Of a stretch of DNA of 34,483 bases, positions 1 to 7,858 are shown one piece after another. Under the pieces are notes generated by a model that made no database searches, was not told where the DNA came from, and saw nothing but the letters and a program-made list of their open reading frames with translations. The stretch lies in the NCBI GenBank assembly GCA_002842465.1, contig PHDA01000026.1, positions 1 to 34,483 of the forward strand, given 5' to 3'. The position numbers and the translations under genes are program-made. Every line of letters starts with the position of its first letter. Positions within the stretch are counted from its first letter, which is position 1. Origin of the DNA: Bacteroidetes bacterium HGW-Bacteroidetes-7. GTDB lineage: Bacteria; Bacteroidota; Bacteroidia; Bacteroidales; UBA932.

Positions 1-4
1 CGTA

Positions 5-99
5 TAAAGTTGAGACTTAAAGGAAAGAGCCCGGTACAATACCGAACTCTTTACAATAATAATTAATAATAAACCGTCCAACTTTTTGGGTTCACATCA
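5..99. repeat. 95-bp structured dispersed element, copy 1
   Basis: This stretch matches 25564-25658 without gaps at about 87 of 95 positions. It contains a 13-bp hairpin (arms 24-36 and 40-52, loop CAA) inside a weaker outer pairing between AAAGTTG near 6-12 and CAACTTT near 79-85. The two imperfect positions of the inner stem are C-A on the plus strand but U-G in a minus-strand transcript, which suggests the structure is read as minus-strand RNA. The other copy starts at the stop codon of a FISUMP lipoprotein gene and looks like its terminator. Here no such gene remains next to it, so this may be a remnant, or the element may itself be dispersed. Confidence 0.65.
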
Positions 100-122
100 A
101 ATCCAAGAATTGGCTTTTTTTT

Positions 123-257
123 CTCCGCGCCACTTTTGGACATATGCTTGGTTAACAGATCCTTGAAAAAGAGACTTCAGTCAGAATACGTTAAATCTAA
201 AATAGTCTCATTTGCAATACTCTCAAATACAAGCGGTTGAACAAAACTGGCGCGGAG
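123..257. repeat. 135-bp palindromic REP-like element, copy 1
   Basis: The element begins with CTCCGCGCCACTTTTGGACA and ends with CTGGCGCGGAG, the ends shared by the elements around the transposase gene at 20764-21591. It has the same length (135 bp) as four other copies. The right arm has drifted, so only the outer part of the terminal helix pairs well. An inner helix (GAGACT near 170, AGTCTC near 205) is kept. It lies about 50 bases upstream of the sigma factor gene. Confidence 0.85.
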
Positions 258-293
258 ATGTAGGAAAACAGTCTAACTACTGTCAAATAATGG

Positions 294-301
294 TAAATTT
301 G
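294..301 (+). promoter_or_regulatory. Candidate Bacteroidota -7 element of the sigma factor gene
   Basis: TAAATTTG fits the TAnnTTTG consensus of the primary Bacteroidota sigma factor. It ends only five bases before the ATG at 307, so a transcript from it would have almost no leader. No clear TTTG -33 box is visible at the right distance, so this is tentative. Confidence 0.35.
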
Positions 302-306
302 TTTTG

Positions 307-867
307 ATGCACAACTTGAGAGACGATTCAATTATACTGGAGGAAATTAAAGGCGGAAATAAAGAGGCCTTCCGTGAGCTTGCAGAGAGGTATTCAACGC
401 CTCTGTTCAGGCTCTCGATGGGTTATCTCCACTCCAAAGAGGATGCAGAAGATATGGTTCAGGAGATTTTTGTAAAGCTTTACCACTCACTTGACTCATT
501 TAAGGGTGATTCAAAATTTTCAACCTGGCTGTACAGAATTGCGGTAAATACATGCCTCAACGAAATTGCCAGAAGAAAGCGGAGAGATATTTTTACCACA
601 TTTGGAGATAATATGACAAAGATTTTCAATCATAGTGGAGACTCCAAAAACCCCGAAGAGCAGACCATATCAGAAGAAAATAAAAAAAGAGTACGAAAGG
701 CTATTGAAAGCCTGCCTGAAAAACAACAAACAGCATTTGTTCTTCAAAAATACAAAGAACTGTCTCAAAAAGAGATTGCAGAGATAATGCAGATATCAGA
801 AGGTGCTGTAGAGCAGCATCTGGTCAGGGCAAAGAGCTCACTACAGAAGAAACTCAAAGAGAGATGA
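307..867 (+). CDS. ECF RNA polymerase sigma factor (RpoE-like)
   Basis: Extracytoplasmic-function sigma factor that would direct RNA polymerase to a stress regulon. Region 2 spans about residues 20-92, with the DAEDMVQEIFVKLYH core-binding helix and the FSTWLYRIAVNTCLNEIARRK -10-recognition part. Region 4 spans about 130-183 and contains SLPEKQQ and a helix-turn-helix (ELSQKEIAEIMQISEGAVEQHL). At 186 residues it is a normal ECF length with no extra domain. An in-frame TTG lies directly before the ATG at 307, and the ATG is preferred. It leads a plus-strand series with a one-span membrane protein and a Spy-like protein, the usual setting of a sigma/anti-sigma pair. Its target promoters cannot be read from the window. 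Confidence 0.93.
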   Translation: MHNLRDDSIILEEIKGGNKEAFRELAERYSTPLFRLSMGYLHSKEDAEDMVQEIFVKLYHSLDSFKGDSKFSTWLYRIAVNTCLNEIARRKRRDIFTTFGDNMTKIFNHSGDSKNPEEQTISEENKKRVRKAIESLPEKQQTAFVLQKYKELSQKEIAEIMQISEGAVEQHLVRAKSSLQKKLKER

Positions 868-1055
868 CCCAAAAATCACTGGTAATTAAGATAAATTTTT
901 ACACAAAGCGTAGGAAAAGTTTTTAATCGATGTCTTATAAATAGGAAGCAAACCAGAGAAAAATCGAAACAGAAAACACAGAAGTACTAAAAAGCACAAA
1001 AAGGCATATAATATAAAACTTGAATCACCATATAGTTTTAAAATACATTTAGAGA

Positions 1056-1367
1056 ATGGAAAAGAATAATAAAATAAATGAAAAGAATATACTGGAGAGC
1101 TTTATTGAAAGCGAACTCAGTACAGAGCCGAATCCATTCCTTGCATCAAAGATCATGAACAGGCTCGAAGCCACAACTCTTGAACCGAAAAGAGGTAGAA
1201 GAAGTTTTGCATTGCAAAGTATAGCAGTCGCTGCCGGAGTAACAATAGCAGTAGTTATAGGCATATCTCTCGGAACAAAATATACCGAAACCAGAATCAA
1301 TAACACAACTCTTGCAATCAACGACAGCTACATCGAAAACCTCGGCATATATACACAACAAGAGTAA
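1056..1367 (+). CDS. Putative single-span anti-sigma-like membrane protein
   Basis: A 103-residue protein with an acidic N-terminal half, a motif NPFLASKIMNRLE around residues 27-39, one hydrophobic span near residues 53-73 (SIAVAAGVTIAVVIGISLG) and a short polar C-terminus. Its position 188 bases after the ECF sigma gene, its size and its cytoplasmic-N/one-span layout fit the small anti-sigma proteins of Bacteroidota sigma operons. No zinc-binding HxxxCxxC motif of the ZAS class is present, so the assignment rests mainly on context. It could instead be a structural membrane protein of the stress module. Confidence 0.6.
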   Translation: MEKNNKINEKNILESFIESELSTEPNPFLASKIMNRLEATTLEPKRGRRSFALQSIAVAAGVTIAVVIGISLGTKYTETRINNTTLAINDSYIENLGIYTQQE

Positions 1368-1477
1368 CCTCTAAAGAACAAAGAGTAAAAAAATATCGAG
1401 TATCAAAAAAGTTAAAGTGCTTACATAATAATTGAGTTTCAAATAGGTTAATAGTGCATATTAAAGGGTAAAAGAAT

Positions 1478-2032
1478 ATGAAAAAAGAGACAAAATACAA
1501 ATTGCTCATACTGTCCGTAATAATTTTAGCATTGTTAAACATCAGCACAATAGCCACAATTATAATAGGCAACAGAAATCTTGACCAAGACGATTCTATT
1601 GTTATCGATCCCGAAAGCTCACCCATAAACGGAAGATTTCTTAGACAGGAGCTATCATTCAGCGAAGAACAAATGGATTTTTTCAGACAAGAGAGCAGAG
1701 AGTTTAGGCATAAGGCCAACGACGTAATTTCAAAAATGAACCTTTACAAATCGGAGTTATATAAAGAGATACACAGCATCAATCCGGATTCTCAGAAAAT
1801 AAAAACCTACTCCGACAGCATAGGATTCAAACATGCAAGACTAAAAGAACATACCGCAGAATTCTATCTGGAGATCAGAGAACGATGCGACTCAACTCAA
1901 AAAGAAAGACTTAGAACAATCTTCGAACCGCTTTTCAGAGATAACCATCAAATGAGAGGCCCAGGAGAGGGAAGAGGAGGTGGAGGGAGAGGTCAGGCTG
2001 GAAGAGGCTCAAACGGACACAGACCGGATTAA
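1478..2032 (+). CDS. Spy/CpxP-like membrane-anchored periplasmic protein
   Basis: A 184-residue protein with an N-terminal membrane segment at about residues 7-31 and a mainly helical, charged periplasmic part. The run LSFSEEQMDFFRQESREF resembles the paired LTxxQ-type repeats of Spy/CpxP and of periplasmic heavy-metal sensors, and RERCDSTQKERLRTIFEPLF gives the second. The C-terminus is a low-complexity Gly/Arg tail. In Bacteroidota such proteins often follow an ECF sigma and an anti-sigma gene and act as envelope-stress chaperones or metal-responsive regulators. Which of these applies is not visible. The next gene encodes a small exported protein that probably belongs to the same response. 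Confidence 0.72.
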   Translation: MKKETKYKLLILSVIILALLNISTIATIIIGNRNLDQDDSIVIDPESSPINGRFLRQELSFSEEQMDFFRQESREFRHKANDVISKMNLYKSELYKEIHSINPDSQKIKTYSDSIGFKHARLKEHTAEFYLEIRERCDSTQKERLRTIFEPLFRDNHQMRGPGEGRGGGGRGQAGRGSNGHRPD

Positions 2033-2276
2033 CAATTAAAATCAAGATTGAAAATTGAATTTAAATGCTTTAAAAACGAGCATCAAGCGCAAGCTTTGCC
2101 AAAAAAGTTAAAATCAAGGACTACAAATAATGAGATGAGAGATGATGATGAGAAAAAAAAAAAAAAAGAAATAATCGTGTTGAAAATTCGATAAAATATA
2201 ATTAGTAACCAGATAGAAATAAAATTAATAATCAGACAAATATTAAAGCAAATATTAATTTCAAAAAACAAAAAAA

Positions 2277-2705
2277 ATGAAAACAAAAGTAATTTTAACA
2301 GCACTAATGCTAACAGCTACCATAGGTTTAGCAACAGCACAAAACACAAACAGTAACCACACTCAAAATGCAACAAAAGCAACAAAAAGCTGCTTTGTTG
2401 ACGCAAACAATGACGGAATTTGCGATAGTCACGCCAATGGCACATGTACTTTAGGAAACGGCAAGGGTCTGATGGACGGAACCGGTACAAGGCAGGGAGT
2501 TCGTGACGGATCGGGTCACGGAAGAAGAGGCGAACAACTTGGACTTCATGACGGAACAGGTCGCAGAGTTAACTATAAAAGTGCAAATGAAGGCAAAAGA
2601 GGTGGCGGATACGGCCCCGGTGACGGAACAGGTAACAGGAACAAACGAGTAGAAGAGACATCAAAAAGACCAATGGATGGAACCGGTAACGGTACCAAGA
2701 AATAA
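2277..2705 (+). CDS. Small secreted protein with DG(T/S)G repeats
   Basis: A 142-residue exported protein. Residues 1-21 form a signal peptide (hydrophobic LTALMLTATIGLATA, likely cleaved just after ATA). The mature part carries CFVDANNDGICD, a two-cysteine, Asp-rich motif like calcium-binding loops. It then has five spaced DGTG/DGSG units (MDGTG, RDGSG, HDGTG, GDGTG, MDGTG) in a basic, glycine-rich background. No enzyme fold is recognisable. Its place after the Spy-like gene suggests a secreted component of the sigma-controlled module, perhaps binding metal. A poly-A-rich stretch (2146-2168) lies in the 244-base gap upstream. The stop codon is followed after two bases by a palindromic element. 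Confidence 0.7.
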   Translation: MKTKVILTALMLTATIGLATAQNTNSNHTQNATKATKSCFVDANNDGICDSHANGTCTLGNGKGLMDGTGTRQGVRDGSGHGRRGEQLGLHDGTGRRVNYKSANEGKRGGGYGPGDGTGNRNKRVEETSKRPMDGTGNGTKK

Positions 2706-2707
2706 AT

Positions 2708-2832
2708 CTCCGCGCCAGTTTGTGGTAACTACCACAATTTAAGCAATTTAAAAATGAGCCAATTTTTGTGATAAAAGTCGGCTCATTTTTAATTATTTAC
2801 ATATCAAGCACATACCACAAACTGGCGCGGAG
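2708..2832. repeat. Variant palindromic REP-like element between convergent genes, copy 2
   Basis: The 20-bp arms CTCCGCGCCAGTTTGTGGTA and TACCACAAACTGGCGCGGAG are perfect inverted repeats. They share the outer ten bases with the 135-bp family, but the inner ten differ on both sides with pairing preserved. The element fills the space between two convergent genes, starting two bases after the plus-strand stop codon and ending one base before the minus-strand one. Confidence 0.85.
2750..2790. terminator. Bidirectional terminator hairpin inside the variant palindromic element
   Basis: AAAAATGAGCC (2750-2760) and GGCTCATTTTT (2780-2790) form an 11-bp perfect stem around a 19-base loop. A-rich and T-rich ends on both sides give a U-run in either direction. 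It can end transcription of both the DGTG protein gene and the dehydrogenase gene. Confidence 0.65.
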
Positions 2833-2833
2833 A

Positions 2834-5749
2834 TTATTTCTTTAGTGCTTCTCTTAAAATCACTACAGGGTGTTTGGCAGTGCGACCTGTTCCGTCCAGG
2901 ATTTGCTGGCGGCAAGAGGTTCCGGGTGCTGAAATGATTGTTTCTAAAGCTGAGTTTCCAACATCTGATGCTGTTATTGCTGCGTTAATTAGCGGGAAGA
3001 GGGTTTGGTTACCCACAGCAATAGAAACATCGTAGTGCTCCTTTTCATAACCGAATGCACCCGCCATACCGCAGCAACCGGTGGGTAAAGTCTCAACCGA
3101 ATAGCTTATTGGAAGAGATAGCATTGCAGCAGATGGCTCCACAGATGCAAGTGCCTTTTGGTGGCAGTGGCCGTGCAGAATAATTTTTTTTGCATCATTT
3201 GTGAAGCTATCGGCAGTGATATTACCCTTTTCAACCTCACGCATGATAAATTCGTCGTACAAAAGTGAGCATTTAGAGAGCTCCTTAGCTGCCTCTTTTA
3301 ACTCAACATCAACCAGTGCCGGGTATTCATCTCTGAATGATAAGATTGCAGAGGGCTCAATTCCCAACAAAGGTGTTTCAGCTGTAATCAAATCCTTTAA
3401 CAAAGAGACATTTTGATTTGCAAACTTTTTGGCCCTTCTGAGCAAACCCTTTGACATAGCCGCTCTCCCACTCTCTTTATGCTTTGGAACAATAACTCTA
3501 TATCCAAGCTTATTCATAAGCTCAATAAATGCAATCCCTACCTCCGCCTCATTGTAATTTGTAAACTCATCGGCAAAAAGGTAGATAACTCCCTTCTGAT
3601 CGACTCTATTTTGGCTAGAAATCTCCTTTCCGGAGCGCTTTTTCACGGAAAGGCTTTTTGCATATTGCCTTAGGGTAGTTCTTGAAAGTTTTGGAATTGA
3701 CCTGTTGGCCGAAAACCTAAGAATTTTCTTAATAACATAAGATGTTAAACTATTGGAAGCGAAAAAATTGTAAACTCCCGGAACAAGTGAGCCCAAGCTC
3801 TGAACATCAGCCATTCTGGCAATCATGTAAGATCTAAAACTAACCCCCTTGATATCATAGTAATGCTGCATAAATTCAGCCTTGTAGCGAGCCATGTCAA
3901 CATTAGAAGGACACTCACTCTTACATGCTTTGCATGAAAGACACAAATCAAGAGAATCAAGCATCTCTTTCTGATCAAAAACCTTATCTGTATTAGGTTT
4001 TGTAAGCAACTCCCTCAGCACATTAGCTCTGCCCCTTGTACTATCAACCTCATTTCCGGTAACCCTAAAGCTTGGGCACATTGTACCAGAAAACTGAGAA
4101 GATTTTCTGCAATCCCCCGAACCATTGCACTGCTCAATAGCCCTAAGCCAACCTCCCTGTTCAGAGAAATCAAAAAACGTATCATACTCTCTTACAGCTA
4201 CATTTGGCTCATATCTGAGCGAGCTGTTCATAGGAGGAGTGTCAATAATTTTTTCCGGGTTAAAAATATTAGCCGGATCAAACGCTTTTTTAAGCTCCTT
4301 CAAGATTCCAAAAAGATAATCACCCGTCATTAAAGGGATAAACTCCCCCCTTAACCTGCCATCTCCATGCTCTCCACTCAAAGAGCCCTTATGTTTTTTC
4401 ACAAGCAGAGCTGTCTCCCCGGCAATAGTCCTGAATAAACGGGTATCCTCCTCTTTTTTTAAGTTAAGCAGAGGCCTAAGATGTAACTCACCAGTACCAA
4501 TGTGGGCATGGAATACACACGAAAGTTTGTACTTATCAAGCAATCCTGTAATATCAGCCATGTAATCAGGTAACCTTGCCGGAGCAACGGCTGTATCCTC
4601 AATAACTGAAACAGGTTTTACATCACCCTTCATTGAAGTAAGAAGGCCCAGACCCGCCTTTCTTAACTCCCAAACTTTGGCGGTATCTTTCCCGTAAACT
4701 TTTGAACAATAATAGATAAGCCCACTCTCCAAAAGAGCACTCTCAGCAGCATCAACCATCTTTACCAACTCATCTGTGCTTTCTGCAGCAAACTCTGCAA
4801 TAAGAATTGCAGCAGGCGAACCTTGTATGAAGAACCTGTTTTTATTCTGACTAATGTTTGATTTGCTCAACTCAAGAATATTCGAATCCATGAGCTCTAC
4901 GGCAACTGGGCTATGTTTAAGAGCAATCAGATTTGCTTTGAAAACATCTATCAGTTTGCTGCTGTGGGCGCAAATCAGAGCCCTCTCTTTAGGAAGAAGC
5001 GGTACAAGATTGACCTTAATCTCAGAGATAAGCCCCAGAGTACCCTCAGAACCCGCAATTATTTTGCAAATATCCCTATCAGAGTTTAGAAACTCGTCAA
5101 TGGCATAACCGGTATTGCGGCGCCTCACCTCGGGATCAGGAAAATGGTGAACAATTTCACTCTTTACCCTCTCATTATGAACAAGATTGGCGGCAAATCT
5201 ATAGATTTCACCCTCCCTACCCTCAAGCTTGCATCTCTCTTCAAACTCCTCAACTGTACACGATTTAAAGCTGGCGACAGAGCCATCGGAGAGAACCATT
5301 TGGGTCTCTAACAGGTGATCGCGTGTGCTGCCATGCACAAGGGAATGCGAACCGCATGAATTGTTACCTACCATACCTGCAAAACAGCATCTGTTTGAGG
5401 TAGAGGTTTCAGGCCCAAAGCAAAGGCCAAAACCGGCAACCGCCAGATTGAGCTCATCCAGAACCACTCCGGGTTCTACCCTTGCCCACCGCTCATGCTT
5501 ATTAATTTCAATTATTTTATTAAGATGCTTCGAAACATCAACAATAAGTCCCTTTCCCACAACCTGTCCCGCCAAAGAGGTTCCGGCTGCACGCGGAATG
5601 ATTGAAAAACCCTCGGCTGAAGCCAGCTTAACAATATCTATAAGATCCTGCTTACTTTCCGGATAGAAAACGCCTAAAGGCATCTCACGGTATGCAGAGG
5701 CATCTGTAGAGTAAAGAATTCGGCTTAGAAGGTCTCTTTGGATTTGCAT
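2834..5749 (-). CDS. FAD-linked oxidase / Fe-S dehydrogenase fusion (GlcD-GlcF type)
   Basis: A 971-residue cytoplasmic or membrane-associated oxidoreductase of the D-2-hydroxyacid dehydrogenase type (D-lactate, glycolate or D-2-hydroxyglutarate; the substrate cannot be fixed). The N-terminal half is a GlcD-like FAD-binding domain (PRAAGTSLAGQ, NNSCGSHS), followed by its C-terminal cap (HAHIGTGELHLRPL, SGEHGDGRLRGEF). The second half has a cysteine cluster (CNGSGDCRKS), a 4Fe-4S ferredoxin motif (CLSCKACKSECPSNVD) and CCG-type heterodisulfide-reductase motifs (HGHCHQKAL, TGCCGMAGAFG). It resembles the single-chain YdiJ-type enzymes in length. It lies 12 bases downstream of the acetyltransferase gene, probably in the same transcript. 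Confidence 0.9.
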   Translation of the reverse strand: MQIQRDLLSRILYSTDASAYREMPLGVFYPESKQDLIDIVKLASAEGFSIIPRAAGTSLAGQVVGKGLIVDVSKHLNKIIEINKHERWARVEPGVVLDELNLAVAGFGLCFGPETSTSNRCCFAGMVGNNSCGSHSLVHGSTRDHLLETQMVLSDGSVASFKSCTVEEFEERCKLEGREGEIYRFAANLVHNERVKSEIVHHFPDPEVRRRNTGYAIDEFLNSDRDICKIIAGSEGTLGLISEIKVNLVPLLPKERALICAHSSKLIDVFKANLIALKHSPVAVELMDSNILELSKSNISQNKNRFFIQGSPAAILIAEFAAESTDELVKMVDAAESALLESGLIYYCSKVYGKDTAKVWELRKAGLGLLTSMKGDVKPVSVIEDTAVAPARLPDYMADITGLLDKYKLSCVFHAHIGTGELHLRPLLNLKKEEDTRLFRTIAGETALLVKKHKGSLSGEHGDGRLRGEFIPLMTGDYLFGILKELKKAFDPANIFNPEKIIDTPPMNSSLRYEPNVAVREYDTFFDFSEQGGWLRAIEQCNGSGDCRKSSQFSGTMCPSFRVTGNEVDSTRGRANVLRELLTKPNTDKVFDQKEMLDSLDLCLSCKACKSECPSNVDMARYKAEFMQHYYDIKGVSFRSYMIARMADVQSLGSLVPGVYNFFASNSLTSYVIKKILRFSANRSIPKLSRTTLRQYAKSLSVKKRSGKEISSQNRVDQKGVIYLFADEFTNYNEAEVGIAFIELMNKLGYRVIVPKHKESGRAAMSKGLLRRAKKFANQNVSLLKDLITAETPLLGIEPSAILSFRDEYPALVDVELKEAAKELSKCSLLYDEFIMREVEKGNITADSFTNDAKKIILHGHCHQKALASVEPSAAMLSLPISYSVETLPTGCCGMAGAFGYEKEHYDVSIAVGNQTLFPLINAAITASDVGNSALETIISAPGTSCRQQILDGTGRTAKHPVVILREALKK

Positions 5750-5761
5750 CTGTTGTGCGAT

Positions 5762-6334
5762 TTAGGAAATTCTGCTTACCGAATTGTTTTCAAGCTTGTA
5801 TTTTTGACCACTCTCTTCACAAACAGCCAATCCTTCAGAATTGAAATTCAGCTTATTGCCAAACTCACTTACCCAACCAGTCTGTTTGGCCGGATTACCC
5901 ACAATAAGAGCATACGGAGCAACAGGTTTTGTTACCACAGCTCCTGCGCCTACCATTGAATATCTACCAATCTCATTGCCACATATTATTGTAGCGTTGG
6001 CACCTATCGTAGCCCCTTTGCACACCCTGGTCTCAATGTAGAAACCTTTTCTCACTACTGCACTCCTTGGGTTTACAACATTTGTAAAGACACATGAAGG
6101 GCCCAAAAAGACATCATCTTCGCAAACCACACCGGTATAAACCGATACGTTATTCTGAACCTTAACATTCTTACCCAGAATCACTTTGGGAGAGATAACA
6201 ACATTCTGGCCAATATTGCATCCCTCACCAATTATGCAGTTGGACATTATATGTGTGAAGTGCCAGATTTTTGATCCGCTACCAATTTGACAGCCATCTT
6301 CAATTATTGCAGTTTCATGAGCAAAGTAATCCAT
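5762..6334 (-). CDS. wbpD: WbpD/WlbB-like sugar-nucleotide N-acetyltransferase
   Basis: A 190-residue left-handed beta-helix acyltransferase built from hexapeptide repeats (IIEDGCQIGSGSKIWHF, IIGEGCNIGQNVVI, VILGKNVKVQNNVSVY). Motifs VFTNVVNPRSAV, KGATIGANATIICG, MVGAGAVVTKPVAPYALIVGNPA and QTGWVSEFG closely resemble WbpD/WlbB. Those enzymes acetylate the 3-amino group of UDP-2-acetamido-3-amino-2,3-dideoxyglucuronate using acetyl-CoA in the route to di-N-acetylated mannuronic acid for O-antigen. The other wbp genes are not in the window, so the exact sugar is inferred. The gene starts a two-gene transcript with the downstream dehydrogenase, although no metabolic link between them is evident. 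Confidence 0.82.
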   Translation of the reverse strand: MDYFAHETAIIEDGCQIGSGSKIWHFTHIMSNCIIGEGCNIGQNVVISPKVILGKNVKVQNNVSVYTGVVCEDDVFLGPSCVFTNVVNPRSAVVRKGFYIETRVCKGATIGANATIICGNEIGRYSMVGAGAVVTKPVAPYALIVGNPAKQTGWVSEFGNKLNFNSEGLAVCEESGQKYKLENNSVSRIS

Positions 6335-6381
6335 ACAAATGACATTAAATAACTGTTACCAAAAACAGTTCTATTGATGTG

Positions 6382-6389
6382 CAAATATA
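6382..6389 (-). promoter_or_regulatory. Candidate -7 element for the acetyltransferase transcript
   Basis: Read on the minus strand the bases are TATATTTG, matching TAnnTTTG, about 48 bases upstream of the start codon at 6334. A TTTTTG box sits about 23 bases further upstream, slightly far for a -33 element. Confidence 0.4.
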
Positions 6390-6419
6390 GACAAAAGCTA
6401 AACCCGCAACTACAAAAAT

Positions 6420-7715
6420 TTACTCCAATGCAAATTCAGTAAGGGAGTTTACCCCCCTGATCCCGAAATAGCTATCAGCAATTGTACCCTTTACCCAAAT
6501 CTTTTTACCAAGGTTAGCCGGTTTAGCCTTTAAATTCAGCGCATCTCTTATAGGTCCGGTGGGCAGAGCGACGCCAGCACACCTGCTTTTAAGAGTCTCC
6601 CCAGGAATCAAAGCTATAGCAATATTTGTCTCAACATCAAATGGGGCAATACTAATAAGAGACCCGGTTGTAAGGTAGCCCGCAATGTATCCGCAAACCC
6701 AGATACCCTTCAACCCGGAATACCCTTCAAGCTCATCAGGATTTAGCGCAAGCTCTTTTGATGAACCATCTCGTAAATTTCCAACAACCAAGCTCTCCTT
6801 AACCCAAATAGAAGATGTGTCAATGACAATTTTTGTAGCAGCACCGCCTTCACCCCCACCAGTCTCACCCGAAGAGGAGTGAAGATTAATGGCAACCATC
6901 TCGCTTGGAAGAAGTGTCCGTCTGGTAAGCAGTACACCTGAAGAATCGCCAGGCACAGCGCTTTGTTTTAGTCTGACCGAAATCTCACCCGGGTTCATAT
7001 ATAGGTAACGGCTTTCTGAATAGGGATAAACTACCGAACCCGCAGCATCTGAAAGTACGGTGCTCCACAATCCAAAACGACTTTTAAACTCAGGTGTAAA
7101 AGAGAGCAACACTGCTCCATTGCTCTGTCTGCAAAGGAATTGTAAATATGTCACTTTATCCTTTTCAACTACAACTGTCTTAGAGTCAGAGTAACAAGGA
7201 GCATCAAACTGAGGAGCACCAAATGGTCGTGAAAATACAGAGACATCATAACTAGCCGCTACAAGCACCATATTGGCAGGTCTGTCACCATACCTTCCGT
7301 TATAGATAACAGAACCATCAACCCTTTTTACCACAAGTGTAAATGAATTACTGTCCGGAAATTCCTTTGTGACACCTTTTGTAATTGCAGCCTCACCAAA
7401 TTTCATCGCAAGCGTTCCACTCCCCGTCTCGCCCTTATCTCCCTTATCACCATCGTCATCTGTAAAAACCAATCCCTGACAGGATGAAATTACAGAAGCA
7501 ATTGATAATAATGTAATTGCAAAAACAACGTAAAGCTTAGTAATTAATGACTGAACTACTCGTTTACTGTGTGTTAAAAGTTTTCGAATATTAAACCCAT
7601 AAGCAATAGCAGTAGTTGCAGTAGTAACAGCTGCAGTGTTTAATGTTGAAAATGAATTCCCTGTTTGGTTCGGCAAAATACTATGCCGGATACCATTAAA
7701 AATCTCTCGCCTCAT
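6420..7715 (-). CDS. Secreted lipoprotein with DUF4493-like and DUF6359-like domains
   Basis: A 431-residue protein. The hydrophobic segment LYVVFAITLLSIASVISSC near residues 61-79 ends in a lipobox, followed by an Asp/Gly/Lys linker (TDDDGDKGDKGE). The first domain (about 98-270, including FTLVVKRVDGSVIYNGRYGD and VVVEKDKVTYLQFLC) resembles DUF4493 of Bacteroidota surface proteins. The C-terminal part (about 315-431, IWVCGYIAGYLTTGSL, RDALNLKAKPANLGKKIWVKG, YFGIRGV) resembles the DUF6359 OB-like fold. It is probably an outer-membrane lipoprotein of unknown ligand. The roughly 60 residues before the signal peptide are unusual. No internal ATG offers a better start, so a non-ATG start or a sequence difference is possible. 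Confidence 0.7.
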   Translation of the reverse strand: MRREIFNGIRHSILPNQTGNSFSTLNTAAVTTATTAIAYGFNIRKLLTHSKRVVQSLITKLYVVFAITLLSIASVISSCQGLVFTDDDGDKGDKGETGSGTLAMKFGEAAITKGVTKEFPDSNSFTLVVKRVDGSVIYNGRYGDRPANMVLVAASYDVSVFSRPFGAPQFDAPCYSDSKTVVVEKDKVTYLQFLCRQSNGAVLLSFTPEFKSRFGLWSTVLSDAAGSVVYPYSESRYLYMNPGEISVRLKQSAVPGDSSGVLLTRRTLLPSEMVAINLHSSSGETGGGEGGAATKIVIDTSSIWVKESLVVGNLRDGSSKELALNPDELEGYSGLKGIWVCGYIAGYLTTGSLISIAPFDVETNIAIALIPGETLKSRCAGVALPTGPIRDALNLKAKPANLGKKIWVKGTIADSYFGIRGVNSLTEFALE

Positions 7716-7740
7716 ATCAAAATGTTTTTAGTTAACTATT

Positions 7741-7748
7741 CAAAAATA
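7741..7748 (-). promoter_or_regulatory. Candidate -7 element for the DUF4493-like lipoprotein gene
   Basis: Minus-strand TATTTTTG fits TAnnTTTG and lies 25 bases upstream of the assigned start. No well-spaced -33 box is seen. It lies in the 143-base divergent gap with the oxidoreductase gene. Confidence 0.35.
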
Positions 7749-7831
7749 GAGCACTTCGCTTAAGATATGTTACCAAATTCAATAAATTTCAAAAAATATC
7801 TAATTTTAAAATTACAGTATCCAATTTTAAT

Positions 7832-7839
7832 TAATTTTG
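7832..7839 (+). promoter_or_regulatory. Candidate -7 element for the fused oxidoreductase gene
   Basis: TAATTTTG matches TAnnTTTG and ends 19 bases before the ATG at 7859, a typical Bacteroidota spacing. The upstream region is AT-rich and lacks a clear TTTG -33 box. Confidence 0.4.
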
Positions 7840-7858
7840 TCAAAATTTATTCTTGTCT

